From Paraburkholderia sp. PREW-6R (GTDB taxonomy: Bacteria; Pseudomonadota; Gammaproteobacteria; Burkholderiales; Burkholderiaceae), in the NCBI RefSeq assembly GCF_039621805.1, contig NZ_CP155073.1:372001-436000 (forward strand): DNA of 64,000 nt, written 5' to 3'. Below the pieces are notes generated by a model. It ran no database searches. It was not told where the DNA came from and saw only the letters and a list, made by a program, of their open reading frames with translations. Every line of letters begins with the position of its first letter. Position 1 is the first letter of the stretch. This document shows positions 29,836 to 38,950 of the stretch, piece by piece. The position numbers and the translations under genes were made by a program.

Positions 29836-31248
29836 ATGACTTCATCCGATTCACAACCTACGCTTTCCGACCAATACGCGCGCTTTGGTCTCGGTCTGCG
29901 CTTGAGCGATGTGCCGCGCGCCGTGCAAACCCGCGCGCGCCATCTGATGCTCGACGCCATTGGGATCGCGTTCGCGTCGCGCGGCTATCCGTATGCGGAC
30001 GTGTCGTTTGCGGCGTTCTCCGAACTCTCCAGCGGCGCCTCGCCGGTGATCGGCTACGGACGCCGGCTTGCGTTACGCGACGCCGCGATGATGAATGGCG
30101 TGCTGATCCACGGCCTCGATTTCGACGACACGCACTCGCGCGGCGTCATTCATTCGACGACGAGCGCGCTGCCTTGCGTGCTCGCGCTCGCCGATCGCGA
30201 CGACCTGAGCGGCGCGGATCTGCTTGCCGCCTATATCGTGGCGATGGAAGTGTCGACGCGCGTCGCGTCGGCGGCGAAAAGCGGCTTCCACAAGGCGGGC
30301 TTTCATCCGACCGGACTCGTCGGCGCGTTCGGCTGCTCGGTGGCCGCCGCCCGTCTGCTGCATCTCGACGAAGCACGCACGGCCAACGCGCAGGGCATCG
30401 CACTTTCCATGGCGGCCGGCAGCCTCGAATTTCTCGAAGACGGCGCGTGGACCAAACGCGCGCATCCCGGGTTTGCCGCCGCGTCGGCGATCACGGCCGC
30501 GACGCTGGCAAAACACGGTTTTACCGGCCCGCGCCGCGCTTACGAAGGACGCTTCGGCCTCTATGCCAGCCACCTCGGTCAACCGCTCGAAGACGCCGAT
30601 CTCCAGCTCGCTCTGGAGGGCCTCGGCAGCAGCTGGCAAATCGAAGAGGTGGCCATCAAACCGGTGCCGGCATGCCACTTCACCCATGCCGTTGCCGACG
30701 CCGCCATCGCGTTGCATCGCGAGCATGGCTTTTCCGTGAACACCCTCGATTCGATCCGACGCGTGGTGGCCAAAGTGCCGCGCGGCACCGTGGAGATCGT
30801 GTGCGAGCCGGTGGAGCCGAAGCGCAAGCCGGTCACGAGCTACGACGCGCAATTCAGCGTGCCTTACATCGTCGCGACGGCGCTGCTCAAAGGCCGCTTC
30901 ACGCTCGACGAACTCGAACCCGCCGCGCTCGCCGATCCCGAAGTACTGGCGCTGGCTGCGCGGGTCGATTACGAGATCGATCCGGATTCGACCTTTCCGC
31001 GGCACTACACCGGCGAAGTCGTCGTGCAACGCAACGACGGCACGCAAGTCGCGCATCGCGAGGCGATCAATCGTGGGTGCGCCGAGCGGCCGGTGAGCAA
31101 CGAGGACATCGTCGCGAAGTTCTACGAGAACGCGCAACGCTCCGTCTCGCGCAGCGCCGCCGAACAGATCGCGCAAGCCGTTTTGCAACTCGACGAACGG
31201 CCGGCTCGCGCACTTGCCGACACGCTCGCCGGACACACCGCATCCTGA
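29836..31248 (+). CDS. MmgE/PrpD family protein (aconitate decarboxylase / dehydratase fold)
   Basis: The 470-residue protein has the family block LIHGLDFDDTHSRGVIHST (around residue 92), GFHPTG (about 157), the Lys of WTKRAHPG (about 213) and CHFTHA (about 280). These correspond to the catalytic residues of the family that includes 2-methylcitrate dehydratase and cis-aconitate decarboxylase (IRG1/ACOD1). An AAGGA site is upstream. In itaconate clusters a homologue of unknown task accompanies the CoA genes; its reaction here (isomerase, dehydratase or decarboxylase) is open. Confidence 0.8.
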   Translation: MTSSDSQPTLSDQYARFGLGLRLSDVPRAVQTRARHLMLDAIGIAFASRGYPYADVSFAAFSELSSGASPVIGYGRRLALRDAAMMNGVLIHGLDFDDTHSRGVIHSTTSALPCVLALADRDDLSGADLLAAYIVAMEVSTRVASAAKSGFHKAGFHPTGLVGAFGCSVAAARLLHLDEARTANAQGIALSMAAGSLEFLEDGAWTKRAHPGFAAASAITAATLAKHGFTGPRRAYEGRFGLYASHLGQPLEDADLQLALEGLGSSWQIEEVAIKPVPACHFTHAVADAAIALHREHGFSVNTLDSIRRVVAKVPRGTVEIVCEPVEPKRKPVTSYDAQFSVPYIVATALLKGRFTLDELEPAALADPEVLALAARVDYEIDPDSTFPRHYTGEVVVQRNDGTQVAHREAINRGCAERPVSNEDIVAKFYENAQRSVSRSAAEQIAQAVLQLDERPARALADTLAGHTAS

Positions 31249-31258
31249 GGAAGTCACC

Positions 31259-32422
31259 ATGACCGCTACTGAACTCGACACGCTGGAAAACGATCAACTG
31301 ATTCTCGACATGCTGGACCGCTTCCTCGATACCGAGGTGCGTCCGTATGTTCACAAGTTCGACCACGACGACATCTACCCGGCGGAGATCGTCGAGAAGA
31401 TGAAGGAGATGGGCCTGTTCGGCTGCATCATCGATCCGGAATACGGCGGCCTTGGCCTCTCGACGCGCACCTACGCGCAGATCATCACGCGCATTTCGCG
31501 GGTATGGATGTCGGTGAGCGGCATCATCAACTCGCACCTGATTCTCGCCATGCTCGTGCAACGCAACGGCACGCCGGAGCAGAAACAGAAATATCTGCCG
31601 AAGTTTGCGACCGGCGAATGGCGCGGCGGCATCGGTCTCACTGAACCCGACTGCGGCACGGATCTGCAGGCGATCCGAACCACGGCGAAACGCGTGGGTG
31701 ACGAATATGTCGTGAACGGCAACAAGACATGGATCACCAACAGCAAGTACGGCAACACGCTCGCGCTGCTCGTGAAAACCGACCCGACCGCGCAGCCGCG
31801 TCATCGCGGCATGAGCCTTCTGCTGGTGCAGAAGGGACCGGGCTTCGAGGTCAGCCGGCAACTCGAAAAGCTCGGCTACAAAGGTATCGATACCTGCGAG
31901 CTGTCGTTCAACGATTACCGGGTCTCGACGGACGCGCTGATCGGCGGCGTCGAAGGCAATGGCTTGCAGCAGATTCTCGGCGGCCTCGAACTCGGGCGGA
32001 TCAACGTGGCCGCGCGCGGGGTGGGCGTCGCACAGGCCGCGCTCGACGAATCGGTCAGCTACTCGCAGCAGCGCAAGACGTTTGGCAAGCCGATCTGCGA
32101 ACACCAGGCTATCCAGTTGAAGCTCGGCGAAATGGCGACCCGGGTCGAAGCGGGCCGTCTGCTGGTGGACGCCGCCGCAAAAAAATACGACCTCGGCGAG
32201 CGCTGCGACATGGAGGCCGGCATGGCGAAATACTTCGCAACCGAAGCCGCGCTGGAAAACGCCACCGAGGCCATGCGCATTCATGGCGCGTATGGTTATT
32301 CGAAGGAATACAACGTGGAGCGTCTGTATCGCGACGCACCGCTTCTCACGATCGGCGAGGGCACCAACGAGATGCAGCGGATCATCATCGCGAAGCAGTT
32401 GATCGAAAGGAGCCCGGTATGA
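31259..32422 (+). CDS. Acyl-CoA dehydrogenase, probable C5-dicarboxyl-CoA type
   Basis: This 387-residue flavoprotein has the ACAD signatures GGIGLTEPDCGTD, NGNKTWITNS and the catalytic-Glu region IHGAYGYSKEYNVERLYRDAP, then TIGEGTNEMQ at the C-terminus. It oxidises an acyl-CoA at C2-C3 with FAD and passes electrons to ETF. Gene order suggests a methylsuccinyl- or similar branched dicarboxyl-CoA substrate. A GAGG site precedes the start and the stop overlaps the CoA-transferase start by 4 bases. Confidence 0.85.
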   Translation: MTATELDTLENDQLILDMLDRFLDTEVRPYVHKFDHDDIYPAEIVEKMKEMGLFGCIIDPEYGGLGLSTRTYAQIITRISRVWMSVSGIINSHLILAMLVQRNGTPEQKQKYLPKFATGEWRGGIGLTEPDCGTDLQAIRTTAKRVGDEYVVNGNKTWITNSKYGNTLALLVKTDPTAQPRHRGMSLLLVQKGPGFEVSRQLEKLGYKGIDTCELSFNDYRVSTDALIGGVEGNGLQQILGGLELGRINVAARGVGVAQAALDESVSYSQQRKTFGKPICEHQAIQLKLGEMATRVEAGRLLVDAAAKKYDLGERCDMEAGMAKYFATEAALENATEAMRIHGAYGYSKEYNVERLYRDAPLLTIGEGTNEMQRIIIAKQLIERSPV

Positions 32423-33609
32423 GCTTGCCTCTCACGGGCGTGCGCGTGCTCGCAATCGAACAGTACGGCGCCGGGCCGTTCGCGACGCAGCATCTCGCCG
32501 ACCTCGGCGCGGAAATCATCAAGATCGAGCATCCCGCTAATGGCGGCGACGTGGGCCGCGCGGTCGGGCCATACTTTTTCGGCGAGGGTGACAGCCATTT
32601 TTTCGAAGCGTTCAACCGCAACAAATGCAGCCTGACGCTCGACCTGAAGAAACCGGAAGCGCGCGCCGTGCTGCTCGATCTCGTCGCGAAGAGCGATGCG
32701 GTCTTCAACAACCTGCGCGGCGATCTGCCGGCCAAACTCGGCCTGACCTACGAGCAACTGAGCGAAGCGAATCCGAAGATCGTGTGCGCGCATCTTTCCG
32801 CCTATGGCCGCACGGGCAGCCGTGCCGCGTGGCCTGGCTACGATTATCTGATGCAGGCGGAAGCGGGCTATCTGTCCGTGACCGGCGAGCCGGACAGTCC
32901 GCCGGCGCGCTTCGGCCTGTCGATCATCGATCTGATGACCGGCACGACCGCGGCCATGGCGCTGCTCGCGGGCCTTGTCGAAGCGAGAGCGTCGGGCACC
33001 GGTCGCGATATCGACGTGAGCCTCTTCGATGTCGCGTTGCATAACCTTGCGTACGTCGCGACGTGGTATCTGAACGGCGGCGTGGTGACGGGACGCGAGA
33101 ACCGTTCGGCGCACCCGTCGCTGACGCCGAGCCAGCTGTACAAGACGAAAGACGGCTGGATCTTCCTGATGTGCAACAAGGAGAAGTTCTGGAGCGTGCT
33201 CGCCGAAGTGGTCGACAAACCTTCGTGGGTGACCGATCCGCGCTTCAGCAACTTCAAGGCGCGCCTTGAGCACCGCGAACTGGTGCAGACCGAACTCGAC
33301 ACGGTTCTTTCCACCGCGACGACCGCGCAATGGCTCGACCGTTTCGGCGGACGCGTGCCGGCCGCGCCGGTCTACAACGTCAAGGAAGCGCTGGAAAATC
33401 CGTTCGTCGCCGAGCGCGGGTGCGTGGTGGACGCCGAGCATCCGCGCTTCGGCAAGATTCGCGGCGTGGCGGCGCCCGTGCGCGTGAACGAACCATTGCC
33501 GACGCGTGCCGCGCCGGATATCGGTCAGGACACGCAGCGTCTGCTGGACGAGCTGGGTTACGACGACGCACGGATTGCTTTGCTGAGAGAGGCGGGTGTG
33601 GTGCAATAA
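32419..33609 (+). CDS. CaiB/BaiF family CoA-transferase, probable itaconate CoA-transferase
   Basis: The 396-residue protein is a class III CoA-transferase, starting with LPLTGVRVLAIEQYGAGPFATQ, with LDLKKPEAR and the GYD-LMQAEAGYLSVTG block. The catalytic Asp of this family is expected in the segment near KIEHP to GLSIIDLMTG. It would activate itaconate or a related acid with succinyl-CoA. Its ATG overlaps the acyl-CoA dehydrogenase stop (ATGA) and an AAGGAG site lies upstream, so the two are co-translated. Confidence 0.85.
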   Translation: MSLPLTGVRVLAIEQYGAGPFATQHLADLGAEIIKIEHPANGGDVGRAVGPYFFGEGDSHFFEAFNRNKCSLTLDLKKPEARAVLLDLVAKSDAVFNNLRGDLPAKLGLTYEQLSEANPKIVCAHLSAYGRTGSRAAWPGYDYLMQAEAGYLSVTGEPDSPPARFGLSIIDLMTGTTAAMALLAGLVEARASGTGRDIDVSLFDVALHNLAYVATWYLNGGVVTGRENRSAHPSLTPSQLYKTKDGWIFLMCNKEKFWSVLAEVVDKPSWVTDPRFSNFKARLEHRELVQTELDTVLSTATTAQWLDRFGGRVPAAPVYNVKEALENPFVAERGCVVDAEHPRFGKIRGVAAPVRVNEPLPTRAAPDIGQDTQRLLDELGYDDARIALLREAGVVQ

Positions 33610-33634
33610 GGCCGGGGCGGACACCTGCCCGCCC

Positions 33635-34411
33635 ATGACTTCCTTGCACATCCAGATGGCCACGACGACAGTTCTCGGGCAGCAACCGCGCTACATGCAA
33701 CTGGCACAAACGCTCCTCAACGAGATTCAGGGGGGGCGGTTTCCAGTCGGCGCATTGCTGCCCACCGAGTTCGAGCTATGCGAGCAGTTCGGCGCGAGCC
33801 GCTTCACCGTGCGGCAGGCGATCAAGCAGCTCGAACAGCGCGGTCTGGTGGACCGGCGCCCCGGCATCGGCACGCGTGTGAAAGCGACGCAAAGCGAGAC
33901 TGCCTATCATCAGGTGATGGAGCGGCTGAGCGATCTGCATCGCTACACGGCGGATACCGAACTGGAAATCGAGTCGACGCAAACCGTCGAGCTCGACGAT
34001 GCGGAACTGCTCGAACGCCTCGGCGCGAAGCCCGGCGAAACCTGGCTGCTGGCCGAAGGCATTCGCCGCTCGCCCGATAGCGTCGAGCCGATCTGCCACA
34101 CCGAGGTGTACATCCACCCGGCGTTCCGTTCGCTCAGCGGACTCGGCGGCCGTTCGCACGTGCCGATCTATACGTTGATCGAAAAGCAGTTCGGTGAGCA
34201 GATCACCGAAGTGGAGCAGGAAATCCGTGCAATCGCGATGCCGGCCAAACTCGCGCAACGCCTGAACGCGAAACCGCGTTCGCCCGCGCTGTGGTTATGC
34301 CGCCGGTATCTGAACCGGCGCGCGCAGGTGGTCGAGTTGACGATCAGCGTGCATCCGGCGGATCGCTATAGCTATTCGGAAACATTTCAACGCGACTGGC
34401 ACGGCAACTAG
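33635..34411 (+). CDS. GntR-family regulator, HutC subfamily
   Basis: The protein has an N-terminal winged helix (about residues 20-90: ALLPTEFELCEQFGASRFTVRQAIKQLEQRGLV-RR) and a C-terminal UTRA ligand-binding domain (about 115-250). Three starts are possible (33596, 33635, 33656) and none has a good ribosome-binding site; I take the middle one (258 aa). It lies between the CoA-transferase and CitE genes, so it probably controls the cluster, perhaps through the inverted repeat at 27594-27623. Confidence 0.83.
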   Translation: MTSLHIQMATTTVLGQQPRYMQLAQTLLNEIQGGRFPVGALLPTEFELCEQFGASRFTVRQAIKQLEQRGLVDRRPGIGTRVKATQSETAYHQVMERLSDLHRYTADTELEIESTQTVELDDAELLERLGAKPGETWLLAEGIRRSPDSVEPICHTEVYIHPAFRSLSGLGGRSHVPIYTLIEKQFGEQITEVEQEIRAIAMPAKLAQRLNAKPRSPALWLCRRYLNRRAQVVELTISVHPADRYSYSETFQRDWHGN

Positions 34412-34445
34412 CGTCGTTGCAGCGCGCCGGTCCAAGGGGAGCCAC

Positions 34446-35246
34446 GTGGAAGCACGCAGTTATCTGTTCGTACCGGGCGATCGCCCTGAGCGCTTTGCGA
34501 AAGCGCTCGACACCGGCGCCGACGCGGTCGTGATCGACCTCGAAGACGCCGTCGCGCCGGCGGCGAAAGCAACCGCACGCGACACGCTGCGCCAGTGGCT
34601 TGCCAGCGCGGACACGTCGCGGGTAATCGTTCGCGTGAATGCGTCGGGTACGCCGTGGCATGGCGAGGATGTCGCCATGGTGCGCGACGCGCGCGTGCCC
34701 GTCGTCATGTTGCCGAAGTCGGAAAGCGCGCAACAGCTCGGCGATGTGGCGGCGCGCCTGTCGCCGCCGGTGCGGCTCGTCGCGTTGGTCGAGACCGTCG
34801 CGGGCGTGGTGGCCATGCGTGAGATTGCCGCCGCGCCGTCGGTCGCGCGTCTCGCGTTCGGTACAGTGGATTTTTGCGGCGACGCGGGTATCGAAGGACT
34901 CGGCGTCGAGCTCGATTACGTGCGCTCGCAGATGGTGATCGAGTCGCGCTTTGCCGGGCTTGCCGCGCCTGTCGACGGCGTGACGCTCGAACTCGACAAT
35001 GCCGACCGTCTCGCACAGGACGTCGCCAGCGCGCGCCGCTTTGGATTTGGCGGCAAGCTGTGCATTCATCCGCGCCAGGTCGACGCGGTGAATCGCGGCT
35101 TCGCACCGAGTGAGGAGGAGCGCCGCTGGGCCGCACGCGTGATGGCCGCGTGCGCCGAACATCCGCAAGGCGCATTCGCCGTCGACGGCAAGCTGGTGGA
35201 CCGCCCGGTCATCGAACGCGCGAAGCGGATCGCGGCGTTCGGTTAA
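34446..35246 (+). CDS. HpcH/HpaI (CitE-like) lyase, probable citramalyl-CoA lyase
   Basis: The 266-residue TIM-barrel protein begins with a GTG after a GGGGAG site and has RSYLFVPGDRPERF, VIDLEDAV, LPKSE, the Mg-binding VETVAG Glu and GTVDFCGDAG Asp, then KLCIHPRQ. Citramalyl-CoA lyases of this group split citramalyl-CoA into acetyl-CoA and pyruvate, the last step of the itaconate route, which fits the MaoC and CoA-transferase genes upstream. Malyl-CoA or another 3-hydroxyacyl-CoA remains possible. Confidence 0.8.
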   Translation: MEARSYLFVPGDRPERFAKALDTGADAVVIDLEDAVAPAAKATARDTLRQWLASADTSRVIVRVNASGTPWHGEDVAMVRDARVPVVMLPKSESAQQLGDVAARLSPPVRLVALVETVAGVVAMREIAAAPSVARLAFGTVDFCGDAGIEGLGVELDYVRSQMVIESRFAGLAAPVDGVTLELDNADRLAQDVASARRFGFGGKLCIHPRQVDAVNRGFAPSEEERRWAARVMAACAEHPQGAFAVDGKLVDRPVIERAKRIAAFG

Positions 35247-35255
35247 GCCGGCGCG

Positions 35256-36056
35256 TCAGCGTCGCAAATGCTCAAGCGCATCTCTCATCGGCGCGCTGGA
35301 AATGACGATGGGGCCCGTGAACGGCGTATCCAGATCGACAATCACATAGATCGCCGACGCAATCGAGACCGCCCCGAGCATGACCGTGACGAGCGCCAGC
35401 GCGTTGCGCGGCGCGATCAGCCCAAAGCTCAGAAAGATCACGCACGTCCAGAAAGTCAGCGTCGTGAAGAATGGCTGCGAGATCGAGCTATGCGCTTCTT
35501 CGATGAGTTTCCAGCGCGCGTCCACGGTGCGCCGGTACTGCTGCAGCGCGTCGTCGAGCGCGCGTTGTTGCAACGGGTCGTGCGCGCGTAATTGCCGCAG
35601 ACTCCGGCCGACCGCGGTCAGCATGTCGCCGAGCCGGGTGTTCTCCAGTCTCTGCGAAACGTCCTGCGCGCCAGTGTCTCTCGGATAATCGCCGGCGGGC
35701 GCGGCCTCGCCCGGCCACGTCGACGCGATCGCGGAGGCCGTGTAAGCGCGCAGCAGGCCGCGCGCTTCGCTGGTGTCGGCGCCGTATTCACGCAACGTCG
35801 TATCCAGTTCGATCAGGTCGGATGCGTACGTGCGCAGATCGTTCGACGCCGTGTCGAAACTCGATTTCGCGGACGCCGTCATCAGGCCCAGCACGAGCGC
35901 CGCGAACGTCACCAGCATGCCGATCACGAGCTGGATCAGTTGCACGGTTTCGTGCGCCTTGTGCTCCTCGGGCAAAAGCGGGCGCACCCCGACGCCGATG
36001 CCGGTCGCGATCAGCAGTAACGCAAAAACCAGTAGAGCCGAATCTACTTCTGACAT
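35256..36056 (-). CDS. DUF4239 (bestrophin-like) membrane protein
   Basis: The 266-residue protein has two N-terminal membrane segments (about residues 6-26 and 42-62), a soluble helical middle (about 65-190) and two more membrane segments (about 200-245). This matches the DUF4239 pattern, which resembles bestrophin ion channels; no activity is proven. It converges on the CitE gene with a 9-base gap and is divergent from the chemoreceptor gene. Confidence 0.78.
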   Translation of the reverse strand: MSEVDSALLVFALLLIATGIGVGVRPLLPEEHKAHETVQLIQLVIGMLVTFAALVLGLMTASAKSSFDTASNDLRTYASDLIELDTTLREYGADTSEARGLLRAYTASAIASTWPGEAAPAGDYPRDTGAQDVSQRLENTRLGDMLTAVGRSLRQLRAHDPLQQRALDDALQQYRRTVDARWKLIEEAHSSISQPFFTTLTFWTCVIFLSFGLIAPRNALALVTVMLGAVSIASAIYVIVDLDTPFTGPIVISSAPMRDALEHLRR

Positions 36057-36191
36057 GGGAGTGCTCCGAAATCGCGCGCTTCGTCACTTTCGCCTAATGG
36101 CCGGCTGCCCGACACCCGGGTAGTCCCGCAAGTGTTACGTGTCGCTCGCGGCCCACATATTGAGCTGTCGCAAAGCCGCAGCCCCGGGCCA

Positions 36192-36218
36192 TCAAGTTTT
36201 CCGGCGAGCCGCCGTAGT
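36192..36218 (+). promoter_or_regulatory. Sigma-28 (FliA) promoter candidate for the chemoreceptor
   Basis: TCAAGTTT (36192-36199) differs from the TAAAGTTT consensus at one base, followed after 11 bases by GCCGTAGT (36211-36218), which keeps GCCG of GCCGATAA. The spacing is correct for FliA and the site is 64 bases before the chemoreceptor start, a class of gene usually read by FliA. Confidence 0.4.
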
Positions 36219-36281
36219 CCTCCATGTGGCATTCGCTTACATTCAAGTCGAGGGTGCGATCTGGCCCATGGAGACACGCCA

Positions 36282-37910
36282 ATGTTGAAAAATCTTTCAA
36301 TCCGCACCTGCCTGACCGTCATGATCGTTTTCTTCGGCGTCGTGCTGCTGTTCGGCGCGGCGGCCGGGCTGCTGTCGCTGCGTTCGAGCAACGCGTCGTT
36401 GCAGCAGATGTACACCGTCGATACACCCGCCGTCGCCGATCTGGAAGGCAGCGCCGGGCAGTTGTTGCGCCTGCGGCTTGCGCTCGCCACCTATGCGTCG
36501 CTCGTCGACCTGAACGATCAGGACGGCGCGACGGCGGTGCTCAAACGCTTCGAGCAGTACCAGAAATCATCGGATGAGCGTCTCGCCCACTATCTGAGCC
36601 GCGCAAGCGCCGACGCGCAGGAGCAGCGTCTGATCAAGGACATGCAGGACAAGCGCGACACGTTCCTGCATGAAGGCCTCGAACCGGCGCTCACCGCGCT
36701 GAAGGCGGGCGACCGGACGGCGTTCCAGCAATTGCAGGCGCACAAGCTGCCTTCGCTCTATGGCGCGTACGAGAAGGCGATGCTTGCGCTCGAGCAGTTG
36801 CAGCTCGACCACGGCGCGCAGCGCTACCAGGACGCACAGAATATGTTCTTTGCGATCAGCGTCGCGGTGGCGGCCGGCATGGTGCTTTCGCTGCTCGGCG
36901 CCTGGCTTGGCCGCGTAGTGCTGGTCCGCGCGATCGTCAGTCCGGTCGATGCCACCATCGCCCAGTTTCAGCGCATCGCCAATGGCGATCTGACCAGCCG
37001 GATCGATGTGAACAGCAACAATGAAATGGGGCGCCTCGCGGCCGCGCTGCGCAAGATGCAGGACTCGCTGATCGCGACCGTGAACTCGGTGCGTCAGGGC
37101 ACGGAATCGATCGACACCGGGGTCAGCGAGATTGCCGCGGGTAATACCGATCTGTCGCAACGGACCGAAGAACAGGCCGCATCGCTCGAGGAAACGGCGG
37201 CGAGCATCGAGCAGCTGACCTCGACGGTCAAGCAGACGGCGGAGAACGCCAGGCAGGCCAGCTCGCTCGCCGAAGGCGCGTCGAGTCTCGCGGCGCGGGG
37301 CGGCGAGTTGACCGGTCAGGTGGTGGGCACGATGCACGGTATCGTCGATGACTCGCGGCGGATCGCGGACATTATCGGCGTGATCGAAGGGATCGCTTTC
37401 CAGACCAATATTCTGGCCCTGAACGCCGCCGTCGAGGCCGCGCGCGCGGGCGAGCAGGGGCGCGGCTTTGCGGTGGTGGCGAGCGAGGTGCGCTCGTTGG
37501 CACAACGCAGCGCGGCGGCCGCGAAAGAGATCAAGGCGCTGATTGATGCATCGACAGCGCGCGTGCAAGCCGGCTCGCAACTGGTCGAGCGTTCCGGCTC
37601 GACGATGACGGAAATCGTCGATTCCATTTCCCGCGTCAGTTCGATCATGGGCGAGATTGCGTCGGCTGCCAGCGAGCAGAGCACGGGCATCGACCAGGTG
37701 AATCTTGCCGTCGCGCAGATGGATGAAGTGACCCAGCAGAACGCCGCGCTCGTGGAACAGGCGGCGGCCGCTGCCAGCTCGCTGGAAGAGCAGGCCAGAA
37801 GACTGAGTTCCGCGGTCGCGGTGTTTCAGACAGCGCCTGCGAGAACGGCATCGTCTGCGGGTGTGAAAGCCGACGCCGCTTTTGCAATCGGCGAACCGGC
37901 GGTGCTCTGA
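36282..37910 (+). CDS. Methyl-accepting chemotaxis protein
   Basis: The 542-residue chemoreceptor has an N-terminal membrane helix (residues about 10-32), a periplasmic four-helix-type sensor to about 190, a second membrane helix (about 191-212), HAMP, and the MCP signalling hairpin with the tip block [21 protein letters not shown]. It relays ligand binding to CheA through CheW. The C-terminus lacks the NWETF-type pentapeptide for CheR and CheB. A ribosome-binding site (GGAGA) precedes the ATG. The upstream FliA-like site suggests co-control with flagella. Confidence 0.93.
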   Translation: MLKNLSIRTCLTVMIVFFGVVLLFGAAAGLLSLRSSNASLQQMYTVDTPAVADLEGSAGQLLRLRLALATYASLVDLNDQDGATAVLKRFEQYQKSSDERLAHYLSRASADAQEQRLIKDMQDKRDTFLHEGLEPALTALKAGDRTAFQQLQAHKLPSLYGAYEKAMLALEQLQLDHGAQRYQDAQNMFFAISVAVAAGMVLSLLGAWLGRVVLVRAIVSPVDATIAQFQRIANGDLTSRIDVNSNNEMGRLAAALRKMQDSLIATVNSVRQGTESIDTGVSEIAAGNTDLSQRTEEQAASLEETAASIEQLTSTVKQTAENARQASSLAEGASSLAARGGELTGQVVGTMHGIVDDSRRIADIIGVIEGIAFQTNILALNAAVEAARAGEQGRGFAVVASEVRSLAQRSAAAAKEIKALIDASTARVQAGSQLVERSGSTMTEIVDSISRVSSIMGEIASAASEQSTGIDQVNLAVAQMDEVTQQNAALVEQAAAAASSLEEQARRLSSAVAVFQTAPARTASSAGVKADAAFAIGEPAVL

Positions 37911-37935
37911 TCATCATGCCGCTTCGGGCTGCGGG

Positions 37936-37964
37936 CGGCTCGACAGCGGCTCGACAGCGGCTCG
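37936..37964. repeat. 11-bp tandem repeat between the chemoreceptor and LysR genes
   Basis: The unit CGGCTCGACAG is repeated twice and a third time in part (CGGCTCG) immediately before the convergent LysR gene stop. Confidence 0.5.
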
Positions 37965-37965
37965 C

Positions 37966-38853
37966 CTAGCTGAACAATCGCATCAAGGCGATGCGTGCAT
38001 TGCTGACGCGTTCGCTTTCGCCGATCCGCCCCGGCAGCAGGTGAAATTCGACGGGCGGCAGCGTAGGCAAACCGATGCTGGATGGACATGCCATCACGCC
38101 TGCGCCGATCGACGATTCATTCAGGCAGGAAATGCCCAGGCCTGCCTTCAACGCCAGCTGTAATCCCGCCACGCCCGATGCGGAGTGCGAAACGATATAC
38201 GGCACGCTGTGCTCGTCCAGCAGCTTCACGACGAAGCGCTGCAACTGGCACGTCGAGGGCAGCAGCACGAGCTTATACGGCTCCCCGACTTGCGCACCCG
38301 CGTCGGCGGCGCTGACCCACAGCAGCTTCTCGCGCCGCACGACTGTGCTCTGTGCTTCGGCGCGTTTGCTTGCGGCTCGCGTGGCGCCCGTAACGAGGCG
38401 CAGCGAGAGACCGATGTCGAATGACGCGTCGTCGCCCGCACTGCTGTCGATCACCGCGCTCGGCAGCACCGTCACGTGCAGCTTGAGACGCGGATACTGC
38501 TCCGAGAACGTCTTGAGAATGCGCGCGATGTCGTGAGGACGGTAATAGTCCGTGATCGCGATGCGCAGCTCGCCGTCGAGCGAGCGCCCTTGCAGGTCTT
38601 CGAACGCCGCTTCGCTCATGGCGAGAATGCGCCGCGCGTGATCGAGCAGGCGGCTGCCCGCAGGCGTGGCGCTCACGCCTTGCTTGCTGCGCACGAAAAG
38701 CGGCTGACCGGCGCGTTCTTCGAGCTTCTTCAACTGCTCGCTCACCGACGATTGCGACAGGAATACCCGTTCCGCACCCGCCGACACGCTCCCGGATTCG
38801 GCAACCGCTATGAATGTGCGCAACTGTGTCAGGTCGAATCCACGTTGACTCAT
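37966..38853 (-). CDS. LysR-family transcriptional regulator
   Basis: The 295-residue protein has an N-terminal helix-turn-helix (FDLTQLRTFIAVAESGSVSAGAERVFLSQSSVSEQLKKLEE) and a C-terminal substrate-binding fold. LysR regulators usually control the divergent gene, here the MFS gene at 38951. The ATG is the first with the family N-terminus; upstream in-frame starts give unmatched sequence. The inducer is unknown. Confidence 0.88.
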   Translation of the reverse strand: MSQRGFDLTQLRTFIAVAESGSVSAGAERVFLSQSSVSEQLKKLEERAGQPLFVRSKQGVSATPAGSRLLDHARRILAMSEAAFEDLQGRSLDGELRIAITDYYRPHDIARILKTFSEQYPRLKLHVTVLPSAVIDSSAGDDASFDIGLSLRLVTGATRAASKRAEAQSTVVRREKLLWVSAADAGAQVGEPYKLVLLPSTCQLQRFVVKLLDEHSVPYIVSHSASGVAGLQLALKAGLGISCLNESSIGAGVMACPSSIGLPTLPPVEFHLLPGRIGESERVSNARIALMRLFS

Positions 38854-38950
38854 GATTCGCTTTATCCGATGGATGTGATCTGTATTTCCGGCTTTTCCGA
38901 TGGAAGCCTCGCCCGTAGCATACCTCCACATCAGCACTTTGGGGGCAATC

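Noticed and set aside
31729..32418. Longer start for the CoA-transferase within the acyl-CoA dehydrogenase gene
   Set aside because: The ATG at 32419 has an AAGGAG site and the family N-terminus; the upstream part is a shadow of the dehydrogenase.
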